A stretch of DNA of 64,000 nucleotides, taken from assembly GCF_000092225.1 (NCBI RefSeq), contig NC_014158.1, forward strand, positions 3,782,001-3,846,000, given 5' to 3'. The notes under the pieces were generated by a model. The model was not told where the DNA came from, searched no databases, and was given only the letters and a program-made list of their open reading frames with translations. Shown here one piece after another: positions 40,172-47,852 of the stretch (the stretch's first letter is position 1; the number at the start of each line of letters is the position of its first letter). The translations under genes were made by a program, and so were the position numbers. The DNA comes from Tsukamurella paurometabola DSM 20162. GTDB lineage: Bacteria > Actinomycetota > Actinomycetes > Mycobacteriales > Mycobacteriaceae.

Positions 40172-40633
40172 ATGGCAACCCCCGTACTGGAGTCGAGCGT
40201 CGTGATCGACGCCCCCATCGAGAAGGTCTGGTCGGTCGTCTCCGACCTCGAAGGCATGGGCAAGCGCAGCCCGCAGTGCAAGAAGGTTTTCGTTTTCGGC
40301 GGCCCCATCAAGGAGGGCACCCGGATGCTGAACATCAACAAGCAGGGCTGGCGCGTGTGGCCCACCAACACCAAGGTCATCGAGTTCAAGGAGAACGAGC
40401 GGATCGCCTTCCGCGTCGCCGAGAACCACACCGTGTGGAGCTTCACCTTGGTGCCCGAGGACGGCAAGGTCACCGTCGTCGAGCGTCGCGAGGCCGCGGG
40501 CGGCAGGACCACCGCGGTGAGCAGCATCCTGGTCGGCGCGCTCCTCGGAGGCAACGAGGACTTCGAGCGCGGGCTGCTCGTCGGGATGAAGCAGACGCTC
40601 TCGCACATCAAGACGGAGTCCGAAGCCGCATAG
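40172..40633 (+). CDS. SRPBCC (START-like) family protein
   Basis: 153-residue protein of the polyketide cyclase/dehydrase-like SRPBCC fold: N-terminal strand ESSVVIDAPIEKVWSVVSDLEGMGKRSPQCK, then the curved sheet and a C-terminal long helix (EDFERGLLVGMKQTLSHIK). Such proteins bind lipids or hydrophobic ligands in a deep cavity. No signal peptide. Start ATG at 40172. It stands alone, divergent from groEL2, and ends at a shared bidirectional terminator. Ligand unknown. Confidence 0.85.
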   Translation: MATPVLESSVVIDAPIEKVWSVVSDLEGMGKRSPQCKKVFVFGGPIKEGTRMLNINKQGWRVWPTNTKVIEFKENERIAFRVAENHTVWSFTLVPEDGKVTVVERREAAGGRTTAVSSILVGALLGGNEDFERGLLVGMKQTLSHIKTESEAA

Positions 40634-40644
40634 CGGACGGACAC

Positions 40645-40682
40645 CACGGAGGGCGCGCGAGGATTCTCGCGCGCCCTCCGTG
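40645..40682. terminator. Bidirectional hairpin terminator
   Basis: 17-bp perfect stem (arm CACGGAGGGCGCGCGAG), loop GATT, followed by TTT on the plus strand. It lies between the convergent SRPBCC and lipoprotein genes and serves both. Confidence 0.85.
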
Positions 40683-40684
40683 TT

Positions 40685-41857
40685 TCAGTCCGCTTCCCCC
40701 AGGACGAGATACGAGGCGTTCGCGGCCTGGAGCGCCTTCGTCGTCTGCCCGTCGGTGATGAATGCCACGTACCGTCCGCGTGCGACTGCGCACTGGGTCG
40801 TGGTGTCCTTACTCCCCTCGAACTCAGGGTGGGTCCAGCACCGTGCGCCCGGTGCGACCGTGATGGTGGTCGGCACGGAGCCCGCCGGATAGGTGCTGCG
40901 GTTCCACTCGTCTTCTTTATCCGCGAGGACACGGGCGGCCGCAGCGTCGCGGGTGCGGTACACGGAGTTGCCGCCGTATCCCACGAGATCGACGCCGGTC
41001 TCCGTGAATGCCCTTTGCGCGAACTCGATATCGGTCGAACGCCCCAGGGCGGACACGGACGTTGCCCACACCCCGGCCGCCGTGGACGGCAGAGTCAGGC
41101 GGACGATACCTTCCGGGTCCGCCTTGAGCGTGCCCAGTCTGTCCAGCGGGGTCGATGCGAAGGTCTCCAGGTTCTTCTGTTGCCGGCCAAGGAAATCGGA
41201 CAGATACTTCGCAGATTCGGCTACCGTCGGCGCCGCGGCGAACCCGCCGACGACGTACTCACCGACCTGCATGATCGCCTCGACCGACCAGTTCTTCAGC
41301 GTCTTCCACTCCGTGGAGAACGCGACCGCCGAGGGACGATCGGGAAGCGATACGGGCCTTTCCTCCGTGTCCGGATAGCGGCCCGGCTTCAGGAACTCGG
41401 GCGAGGCGACGGCCTTGGCTGCCGCTTCCCTGCTCGCCATCCGCACGACGGCGACGGTGAGCTCCCGGGTTCGATTACCAGTCGTGCCCGGCTTGTGATC
41501 GTTCGCCGAGAAGGTGGCGCCGAGCTCGAAATCGCCGACCGCATCGCTCAGCGACGACGACACCGACAGGGACAGCTTGAGCGCACCGCGATCTCCCAGA
41601 TATCCACCTCCGCCGTACCGCAATGCGGGATCGATCTCGCGCAGCAAGGGAACGGTATCCGCCAGCCTGCTGGCCTCCAGAGCCCGCGCGGTGGAGTCGT
41701 TCGGGGTCGCAATGGTGCGGGGCTTCTTCGGATAGGAGCCCACGTCGAGTTGCGCGGCGACCGCTGCTTCATCGGCTACCGGGGTTCCCCGGACCGTGGT
41801 CGAACACCCCACGAGAACCAGGGCCGAGACGGCGATCGCGGTGCTGCAGAATCGCAT
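40685..41857 (-). CDS. Putative lipoprotein, paralogue of the upstream gene
   Basis: 390-residue exported lipoprotein: signal RFCSTAIAVSALVLVGC with the lipid-modified Cys, followed by STTVRGTPVADE. It shares with the upstream gene the same start of the mature protein (CSTTV-GT-V), the spacing YPKKPRTI/YPTTPRQV, ALRYGG/AIRYGG, a mid-part GVDLVGYGGNSVYRTRDAA/GVDVVGQGSNTVYRARDAA and the end LVLGEAD/LMLKDAQ. The family is widespread in mycolic-acid bacteria (I believe the group catalogued as DUF7373) and its function is unknown. A GTG at 41878 overlapping the upstream stop is an alternative start. Co-transcribed with its paralogue. Confidence 0.8.
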   Translation of the reverse strand: MRFCSTAIAVSALVLVGCSTTVRGTPVADEAAVAAQLDVGSYPKKPRTIATPNDSTARALEASRLADTVPLLREIDPALRYGGGGYLGDRGALKLSLSVSSSLSDAVGDFELGATFSANDHKPGTTGNRTRELTVAVVRMASREAAAKAVASPEFLKPGRYPDTEERPVSLPDRPSAVAFSTEWKTLKNWSVEAIMQVGEYVVGGFAAAPTVAESAKYLSDFLGRQQKNLETFASTPLDRLGTLKADPEGIVRLTLPSTAAGVWATSVSALGRSTDIEFAQRAFTETGVDLVGYGGNSVYRTRDAAAARVLADKEDEWNRSTYPAGSVPTTITVAPGARCWTHPEFEGSKDTTTQCAVARGRYVAFITDGQTTKALQAANASYLVLGEAD

Positions 41858-41874
41858 TCGCGTTGTCGCTGAGC

Positions 41875-43059
41875 TCACTGGGCGTCCTTGAGCATCAGGT
41901 AGCCAGCGCCCAGTGCCTGGAAGGCCTGGTTCTGCTGCACGGCGGACACCTCCGCGAGATATCGCCCGACGGCGACGACGCAGTAGGTGAACCTGGAATC
42001 GGAGCCCGGGTACGGCGACAGGCGCAGGCATGCGGAGCCGGGCACTCCCGTAGCGGTCACCGGCTGCTTCTCCCCGTAGGCGCTGTTCGTCTCCGCGATG
42101 AAGGCATCCTTCAACCGCGTCGCACCGGCGGCGTCCCTGGCGCGGTACACGGTGTTACTGCCCTGACCGACGACGTCGACCCCCGCCTCGTCGAAGTCCT
42201 TCTTGGACGCGATGAGGTCCGACTGTCCGAGGAGGGCGACGGTAGCGGGCATGCTGCCGTCCCGGGTCGGATCGGACTGCGGGGGTGCCAGCGTGTATTT
42301 GGCGACCCCGGCCTCGTCCATCGGGAGCTGCGCGACCTTGTCCAGCGGTGTCGGGGTGAATCCGTCGAGTCCCTTCGTCTGTCGGTCGAAGTACGCGCGG
42401 ACCTGATCCGGCGACCAGTTGCCGTAGACAGCGATCACGTACTGCTTGTACGCGAGGAAGGCCACCGTCGACGGGTCCTGGTTCATCAGCTTGTAGTCCG
42501 CCGTGTACGCGATCGCGGCCGAGTAGCCGGGGATGTCGACAGGGTTGCGATCCGGAGTGGAGGCACTGTCCTTATCGCGCAGCCGTGGCGTGACCGCGGC
42601 CGCGGCCGCGGCGCCGTCCGGCATACGGAATACACCCGCGGTCACCGCGCGGTTCTTGACGTTCGGATCGACGGCCCCACCGCTGTGGACGTTGCTCGCG
42701 CCCATCAGGAAGCCCAGCTCGCGTCGGTCCAGCGCACCGTCCGCGACGGGCCCGAAGGTGGAGCGCACACTCGACGGCCCGGCAATGAGCCTGCCCGCGG
42801 CGAACCTACTGCCGCCGTAGCGAATGGCCGAATCGATATCGCTGATCCGCGGCGCCGTCTCAGCCATGCGGCGCCCCTCCAACGCCAGTGCCATATCGGC
42901 GCTCGGCGGACCCACCTGCCGCGGCGTCGTCGGATATGTCCCCGTGTCCGGCCGCGGCACCGCCGACGGATCCTCGACGGCCGTTCCGGCGACCGTCGTC
43001 GAGCATCCGGCGAGAGCGAGCCCCGCCAGCGCCACCACGGCTGCATACGCTTTCCTCAT
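41875..43059 (-). CDS. Putative lipoprotein, first of a tandem pair
   Basis: 394-residue lipoprotein with signal RKAYAAVVALAGLALAGC (Cys ~19). Two Cys near the C-terminus (GSACLRLSPYPG and FTYCVVAVGRY) could form a disulfide; the paralogue has the matching pair (ARCWTH and TQCAVARGRY). This suggests an oxidising extracytoplasmic location. No catalytic motif is seen. The two genes are 17 bp apart (or overlapping if GTG 41878 is used) and result from an old tandem duplication, since identity is limited to short blocks. Confidence 0.8.
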   Translation of the reverse strand: MRKAYAAVVALAGLALAGCSTTVAGTAVEDPSAVPRPDTGTYPTTPRQVGPPSADMALALEGRRMAETAPRISDIDSAIRYGGSRFAAGRLIAGPSSVRSTFGPVADGALDRRELGFLMGASNVHSGGAVDPNVKNRAVTAGVFRMPDGAAAAAAVTPRLRDKDSASTPDRNPVDIPGYSAAIAYTADYKLMNQDPSTVAFLAYKQYVIAVYGNWSPDQVRAYFDRQTKGLDGFTPTPLDKVAQLPMDEAGVAKYTLAPPQSDPTRDGSMPATVALLGQSDLIASKKDFDEAGVDVVGQGSNTVYRARDAAGATRLKDAFIAETNSAYGEKQPVTATGVPGSACLRLSPYPGSDSRFTYCVVAVGRYLAEVSAVQQNQAFQALGAGYLMLKDAQ

Positions 43060-43244
43060 CGAGTCCCCTCACTCCTCGCGATCCGTGCGACCTGCACGCA
43101 GGATATTCGACGGTGAACCGCATCGACCGCCGTACGGTTGCACACGGTGCGGTGCGACCATGCAAACAGCGGGCACCAACGCGCGGCTTAAGCCGCGCTA
43201 TCGTGAGCCCGACTACGGTTCCCTGCGACGGTGGAGGCTTCCCC

Positions 43245-44612
43245 ATGACCGAGACCAGCGTTCGAGACATCGTCCGCGGACTTCTCCCGCAGGCCCGCGC
43301 CGATCTGGCGGAACTGGTCGCGCTGCCCTCCGTGCACGCCTCTCCCGAATTCGGCGAGGAACCGAACCGGGCCGCCGCGCACTGGGTCGCCGACGCCTTC
43401 GGCGGCGCCGGGATCGAGAACATCGAGCAGATCTCGACATCGGACGGATCGATCGCGGTGGTCGGCCACACCCCGGCGCCCGCCGGAGCCAAGACCGTGC
43501 TCCTGTACAGCCACTTCGATGTGCAGCCGCCCGGCCCCCGCGAGCAGTGGGAATCCGATCCGTTCACCCTCACCTCGCGCCCGGGCCCGGGTGCCGGGGC
43601 CGAGCGCTGGTACGGGCGCGGCGCCGCCGACTGCAAGGGCAACCTGGTCGCGCACCTCACCGCCCTGCGCGCCGTGCGGGAGGCCACGGGCGGCCTGCCG
43701 GTGGGGGTACGGGTCATCGTCGAGGGGTCCGAAGAGGGCGGCGGCGAGGGCCTCGACGATCTGATCGCGCAGCGTCCCGACCTCGCCCACGCCGATCTCA
43801 TCCTCATCGCCGACACCGGCAACGTCGCTGTGGGACGTCCGACGCTGACCACCTCGCTGCGGGGGGTCGCGAGCGTGCGGGTCGAACTCACCACCGGCCG
43901 ATCCGACCTGCACTCGGGCCAATTCGGCGGCGCCGCCCCCGATGCGCTCGCGGCACTGATCGCGCTGCTGGCGACGCTGCGCGATGAACGCGGGAACACC
44001 ACGATCGACGGCCTCGACACCTCCGCCCGCTGGGCCGGCGAGCCCTACGACGAGGCTGCCTTCCGCGCTGACGCCGCGCTTGTCGACGGCACCGAGATAC
44101 TCGGCTCCGGCCTGATCGGCGATCAACTCTGGGCGCGACCGGCCGTCACCGTGATCGGCCTCGACGCCCCCGCCACCGCCACTGCGGCAGCAGCGATCGC
44201 GCCCCGCGCCGCCGCGCTGCTGAACCTGCGGGTACCGCCGGGCACCGATCCCCGCGCCGCGGGCGACCTGCTGGTCGCGCACCTGAAGGCGCACACGCCG
44301 TGGGGTGCGCACGTCGACGCCGAGGTGGAGTCCACCGGCGAGCCCTTCGCCGCCGACACCACCGGCCCCGGCTACGACGCCCTGCGCGCCGCCCTCACCG
44401 AGGCCTACGACGGTGCCGAGGTGGTCACCAGTGGCCAGGGCGGTTCGATCCCGCTGTGTACGCGGTTGCGCAAGGCCGCGCCGTCCGCCGAGATCGCGCT
44501 GCTCGGCGTCGAGGAGCCGCTGTGCCGGATCCACGCACCCAACGAATCGGTCGACCCCCGCGAACTGGAGCGGACCGCGCTCGCCGAGGCGATCCTGCTG
44601 ACCTCGCTGTGA
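43245..44612 (+). CDS. M20 family metallopeptidase
   Basis: 455-residue di-zinc peptidase/deacylase. Metal ligands and catalytic residues are in LLYSHFDVQPPG (His, Asp), WYGRGAADCKGN (bridging Asp), IVEGSEEGGGEG (catalytic Glu and ligand Glu), LIADTGN (Asp) and the C-terminal CRIHAPNES (His). The Q-P-P-G and D-C-K-G strings fit the dipeptidase/CNDP-like group. The start at 43245 has GGAGG 8 nt before it. The last 4 nt overlap moeA (GTGA). Also cytosolic; substrate unknown. Confidence 0.9.
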   Translation: MTETSVRDIVRGLLPQARADLAELVALPSVHASPEFGEEPNRAAAHWVADAFGGAGIENIEQISTSDGSIAVVGHTPAPAGAKTVLLYSHFDVQPPGPREQWESDPFTLTSRPGPGAGAERWYGRGAADCKGNLVAHLTALRAVREATGGLPVGVRVIVEGSEEGGGEGLDDLIAQRPDLAHADLILIADTGNVAVGRPTLTTSLRGVASVRVELTTGRSDLHSGQFGGAAPDALAALIALLATLRDERGNTTIDGLDTSARWAGEPYDEAAFRADAALVDGTEILGSGLIGDQLWARPAVTVIGLDAPATATAAAAIAPRAAALLNLRVPPGTDPRAAGDLLVAHLKAHTPWGAHVDAEVESTGEPFAADTTGPGYDALRAALTEAYDGAEVVTSGQGGSIPLCTRLRKAAPSAEIALLGVEEPLCRIHAPNESVDPRELERTALAEAILLTSL

Positions 44613-45817
44613 AACCAGTCGACGAACACCGGGCCGCGGTCGCCGCGCTGATCCCGGCCGCGCGCACCATCGAGGCGGCTCCGTCGGACGCCCTGGACCG
44701 GGCGCTTGCGCGGGATGTCGCGGCGCCGATCTCGTTGCCGCCGTTCACCAATTCCGCGATGGACGGGTACGCGGTGCGCACCGAGGATGCGATCGCGGCC
44801 GCGGTCCTTCCCGTCGCCGCAGACATTCCGGCCGGCCGTACCGATGTACCGCCGCTCGTTCCCGGGACGGCGCACCGCATCATGACCGGCGCCCCGGTGC
44901 CCGATGGTGCCGACGCGATCGTCCCCGTCGAGCACACCGACGGCGGAACCGACGAAGTCCGGATCGACGTGGCGCCTCAGGCCGGCCGGTTCCTGCGCCG
45001 TGCCGGCGACGACATCGCCGCGGGCGAGACCGCGCTCACGGCCGGAGAGGTCGTCGGACCCGCGGCCGTCGGACTTGCCGCGGCTCTCGGGCTCACGACG
45101 GTGCCCGTACTCGCACCTCTGCGCGTGCTCGTCCTCTCGACCGGCTCCGAACTGGTCGAGCCCGGCGGCACCCTGGCACCGGGACAGATCTACGAGTCCA
45201 ACGCGCCGATGCTGGCCGCAGCCCTGGCGCAGGCCGGGGCCGACGCGGAGGTCCTGCACTTCGTCGAGGACTCCGCCGACGTGCTGCTCGCCCGGCTCGC
45301 CGAGCGGGTGGCGCGCGGTGGAGTCGACCTACTGGTCACCACGGGCGGTGTCAGTGCGGGCGCCTACGAGGTGGTCAAGGACGCCTTCACCGGGCGCGGC
45401 CTGGAGTTCACGAAGGTGGCCATGCAACCCGGGATGCCGCAGGGATGCGGCACCGTCGACCTGGGCGGCGTCCGCGTCCCCGTGGTCACCTTCCCCGGTA
45501 ACCCGGTCAGTGCCCTGGTGTCCTTCGAAGTCTTCCTCCGGCCCGCCCTGCGGGCGGCGATGGGCCTGCCGGCGGACCGTCCACGGCGGCGTGCCGTGCT
45601 TGCAGAAGCAGTCGATTCCGTGCCCGGGAAGCGCCAATTCCAGCGCGGACGGCTGGTCCGGGGAGCCGACGGTACCGATTCGGTCTCGGTTGTCGGTGGG
45701 CCGGGGTCGCACTACCTACGATGGTTGTCGAAGGCCGATTGTCTGTTGGACATCCCGCCCGCGGTCGAACATCTGGCCGCAGGCGAGCCGGTGGACGTCA
45801 TCGACCTGACCCGCTGA
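44609..45817 (+). CDS. moeA: Molybdopterin molybdenumtransferase
   Basis: 402-residue enzyme that inserts molybdate into adenylylated molybdopterin, the last step of molybdenum cofactor synthesis. Seen: NSAMDGYAV, HRIMTGAPVPDGADAIVP, STGSELVEPGG, TTGGVSAGAYEVVKD and FPGNPVSALVSFEVF, covering all four MoeA domains. GTG start coupled to the peptidase gene. Other moa genes are not in the window. Position upstream of psd and pssA matches moeA2 (Rv0438c). Confidence 0.95.
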   Translation: MKPVDEHRAAVAALIPAARTIEAAPSDALDRALARDVAAPISLPPFTNSAMDGYAVRTEDAIAAAVLPVAADIPAGRTDVPPLVPGTAHRIMTGAPVPDGADAIVPVEHTDGGTDEVRIDVAPQAGRFLRRAGDDIAAGETALTAGEVVGPAAVGLAAALGLTTVPVLAPLRVLVLSTGSELVEPGGTLAPGQIYESNAPMLAAALAQAGADAEVLHFVEDSADVLLARLAERVARGGVDLLVTTGGVSAGAYEVVKDAFTGRGLEFTKVAMQPGMPQGCGTVDLGGVRVPVVTFPGNPVSALVSFEVFLRPALRAAMGLPADRPRRRAVLAEAVDSVPGKRQFQRGRLVRGADGTDSVSVVGGPGSHYLRWLSKADCLLDIPPAVEHLAAGEPVDVIDLTR

Positions 45818-45832
45818 CCTCAGGAGGCAGTC

Positions 45833-46144
45833 ATGATCACCCAGTACACCGCCGATACCGTCATGCTCGCGTCGAAGAACTTCAGCCCCGGCTGGTTCGC
45901 GTGGATCATCATCGGCGGCCTCGCCGGATGGATCGCCAGCAAGATCATGGGCACCGACAAGTCACAGGGCATCATCCTCAACGTCGTGGTCGGCTGCGTC
46001 GGCGGTTGGCTGGGGGGTTACGTCTTGCGCCTCTTCGACGTGCAGACCGGCGGGTTCGGCTGGTTCCTCACCTTCGTCACGGCGCTGGTCGGTGCCTGCA
46101 TCCTGCTCTTCGTCGTGAAGCTGGTCACCGGTCGCAAAGGCTGA
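45833..46144 (+). CDS. GlsB/YeaQ/YmgE family small membrane protein
   Basis: 103-residue protein with three hydrophobic segments: WFAWIIIGGLAGWIAS, GIILNVVVGCVGGWLGGYVL and FLTFVTALVGACILLFVV. The GLAGWIASKIMG and N-V-V-V-G-x-V-G-G-W-L-G pattern defines the transglycosylase-associated (PF04226) family, often stress-induced in bacteria; molecular role unknown. A full AGGAGG site precedes the ATG. The gene sits between moeA and psd. Confidence 0.9.
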   Translation: MITQYTADTVMLASKNFSPGWFAWIIIGGLAGWIASKIMGTDKSQGIILNVVVGCVGGWLGGYVLRLFDVQTGGFGWFLTFVTALVGACILLFVVKLVTGRKG

Positions 46145-46200
46145 CCCCCTCGGGTGAGACACTGTGACCCGACCATGACCGTGAATCGAGAGGAACCGAG

Positions 46201-46923
46201 GTGGCGCGTCGCCCCCAGACGCCGGTCGACGGCCAGCTCACCGAGCACTCCACCGGGCTGGGCCACGTCACCGAGCTGATCCGTCATACCGTCCCACCCC
46301 TGCACCCCGCGGGCACCCCGTTCATCGCGGGGTCGCTCGCGGTGGCGGCGGTGGGCTACCGGAAGGGCTGGATCCGCGTCCCCGCACTGCTCACGGCCGC
46401 CGCGTGCGCCGGATTCTTCCGGCACCCGCCGCGCGTGCCTCCGACCGCCGAGGGCGTCGCCGTGGCACCCGCCGACGGCGAGGTAACGCTGGTCGACACG
46501 CACGTGCCGCCCGCCGAGCTCGACCTCGGCGACCAACCGCTGCCGCGCGTGTCGATCTTCCTCTCGGTGTTCGACGCGCACGTTCAGCGCGCACCGCTCG
46601 CCGGTGTCGTCGATGCCGTCGTGCACACTCCCGGCGCCTTCCTCTCCGCCGACCTCCCCGAGGCCAGCGACGCCAACGAGCGCACCACGGTCCGGCTCGC
46701 CACCGAGCACGGCCCCGTCGGCGTCGTGCAGATCGCGGGTCTGGTGGCGCGCCGCATCCGCACCGACTGCGCCGTCGGCGACCAACTCGAGCGCGGCGAG
46801 ACCTACGGCATCATCCGGTTCGGCTCGCGGGTCGACACCTACTTCCCGGCGGGCACCGAGCTCACCGCCTACAGCGGTCAGCGCGCGGTGGCCGCGGAGA
46901 CCGTGATCGCGCACCTGCCGTGA
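46201..46923 (+). CDS. psd: Phosphatidylserine decarboxylase
   Basis: 240-residue proenzyme that makes phosphatidylethanolamine. It is of the short bacterial type: FFRHPPRVPP, APADGEV, SIFLSVFDAHVQRAP with the catalytic His, and the self-cleavage site IIRFGSR, where cleavage between Gly and Ser yields the pyruvoyl group. An N-terminal hydrophobic part anchors it to the membrane. GTG start. It overlaps pssA by 4 nt, so substrate maker and user are produced together. Confidence 0.95.
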   Translation: MARRPQTPVDGQLTEHSTGLGHVTELIRHTVPPLHPAGTPFIAGSLAVAAVGYRKGWIRVPALLTAAACAGFFRHPPRVPPTAEGVAVAPADGEVTLVDTHVPPAELDLGDQPLPRVSIFLSVFDAHVQRAPLAGVVDAVVHTPGAFLSADLPEASDANERTTVRLATEHGPVGVVQIAGLVARRIRTDCAVGDQLERGETYGIIRFGSRVDTYFPAGTELTAYSGQRAVAAETVIAHLP

Positions 46924-47819
46924 CCACGAAATCCGGGCCGGCCGACACCCCCCAGCGCCCCATCGGTGTCCTCCTCCTGCCGTCGATCCTGACGGTGGCG
47001 GGCCTGTGCGCGGGCCTGACCGGAGTGCGGTTCGCCGCGGAGGGCAAGGTCGACCTGGCGATCGCACTGGTCGTGGTGGCCGCGATCCTGGACGGCCTGG
47101 ACGGACGCGTGGCGCGATTGCTGAGTGCGTCCACCAAGATCGGCGCCGAGCTGGATTCGCTCGCCGATGCGATCAACTTCGGCGTGACTCCGGCGCTGAT
47201 GCTGTATTTCGTGTGCTTCCCCGGCAATCCCGCCGGGTGGATCGTGGTGCTGGTCTACGTGGTGGCGATGGTGTTGCGGCTGGCCCGGTTCAACACCCTC
47301 GCCGCCGATCCGACCGCACCCGCGTACACCAAGGACTTCTTCGTCGGGGTGCCCGCGCCGGCCGGTGCGATGCTGGTACTGGCTCCGCTGGCCGCCCGCC
47401 AGGAATGGGGCGAGGGCTGGTGGTCGAGTACGCCGGTGGTGGGCGGATGGACGCTGTTCGTCGCTGCGCTCACGGTCTCGCGGATCCCCACCTCCAGCTT
47501 CAAGACGATGACGGTGCAGCCCGCCAAGGCGGCAGGCGTGCTGATCGCGGTCGCGGGACTGGTCGCGCTGATCCTCACCTATCCGTACATCGCGCTGCTG
47601 GTCGTGGTGGCGGTCTACCTGCTGCACATCCCGTTCGCGTGGCGTTCGCAGCGCTGGGTTGCGGCCCGGCCGTCGGCCTGGGACAGCAAACCGGCCGAGC
47701 GGCGCGCCATGCGCCGCGAACAGCGCCGACCCGTGCGCCCGCGGCGCCGGGCCGCCCACCAGGGCACGCGACGCTCCGCCGCGCGCCTCGGCCTGCGCCG
47801 GCCCACCCGCGAGGACTGA
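46920..47819 (+). CDS. pssA: CDP-diacylglycerol--serine O-phosphatidyltransferase
   Basis: 299-residue integral membrane enzyme joining serine to CDP-diacylglycerol to give phosphatidylserine. The CDP-alcohol phosphotransferase motif is complete: DGLDGRVAR, then GAELDSLAD (pattern DG-x2-AR-x8-G-x3-D-x3-D with a small variation in the first spacing). About six to eight membrane helices, and a highly basic Arg-rich C-terminal tail of ~45 residues. GTG start overlapping psd. Confidence 0.95.
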   Translation: MTTKSGPADTPQRPIGVLLLPSILTVAGLCAGLTGVRFAAEGKVDLAIALVVVAAILDGLDGRVARLLSASTKIGAELDSLADAINFGVTPALMLYFVCFPGNPAGWIVVLVYVVAMVLRLARFNTLAADPTAPAYTKDFFVGVPAPAGAMLVLAPLAARQEWGEGWWSSTPVVGGWTLFVAALTVSRIPTSSFKTMTVQPAKAAGVLIAVAGLVALILTYPYIALLVVVAVYLLHIPFAWRSQRWVAARPSAWDSKPAERRAMRREQRRPVRPRRRAAHQGTRRSAARLGLRRPTRED

Positions 47820-47852
47820 CGACGCTGCGCTGCGGGCTCTACTGTTGACACT

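Noticed and set aside
47845-47850. TTGACA resembling a -35 box before the AAA ATPase
   Set aside because: It lies 3 nt before the start codon, so cannot drive this gene, and no matching -10 follows at a useful distance.
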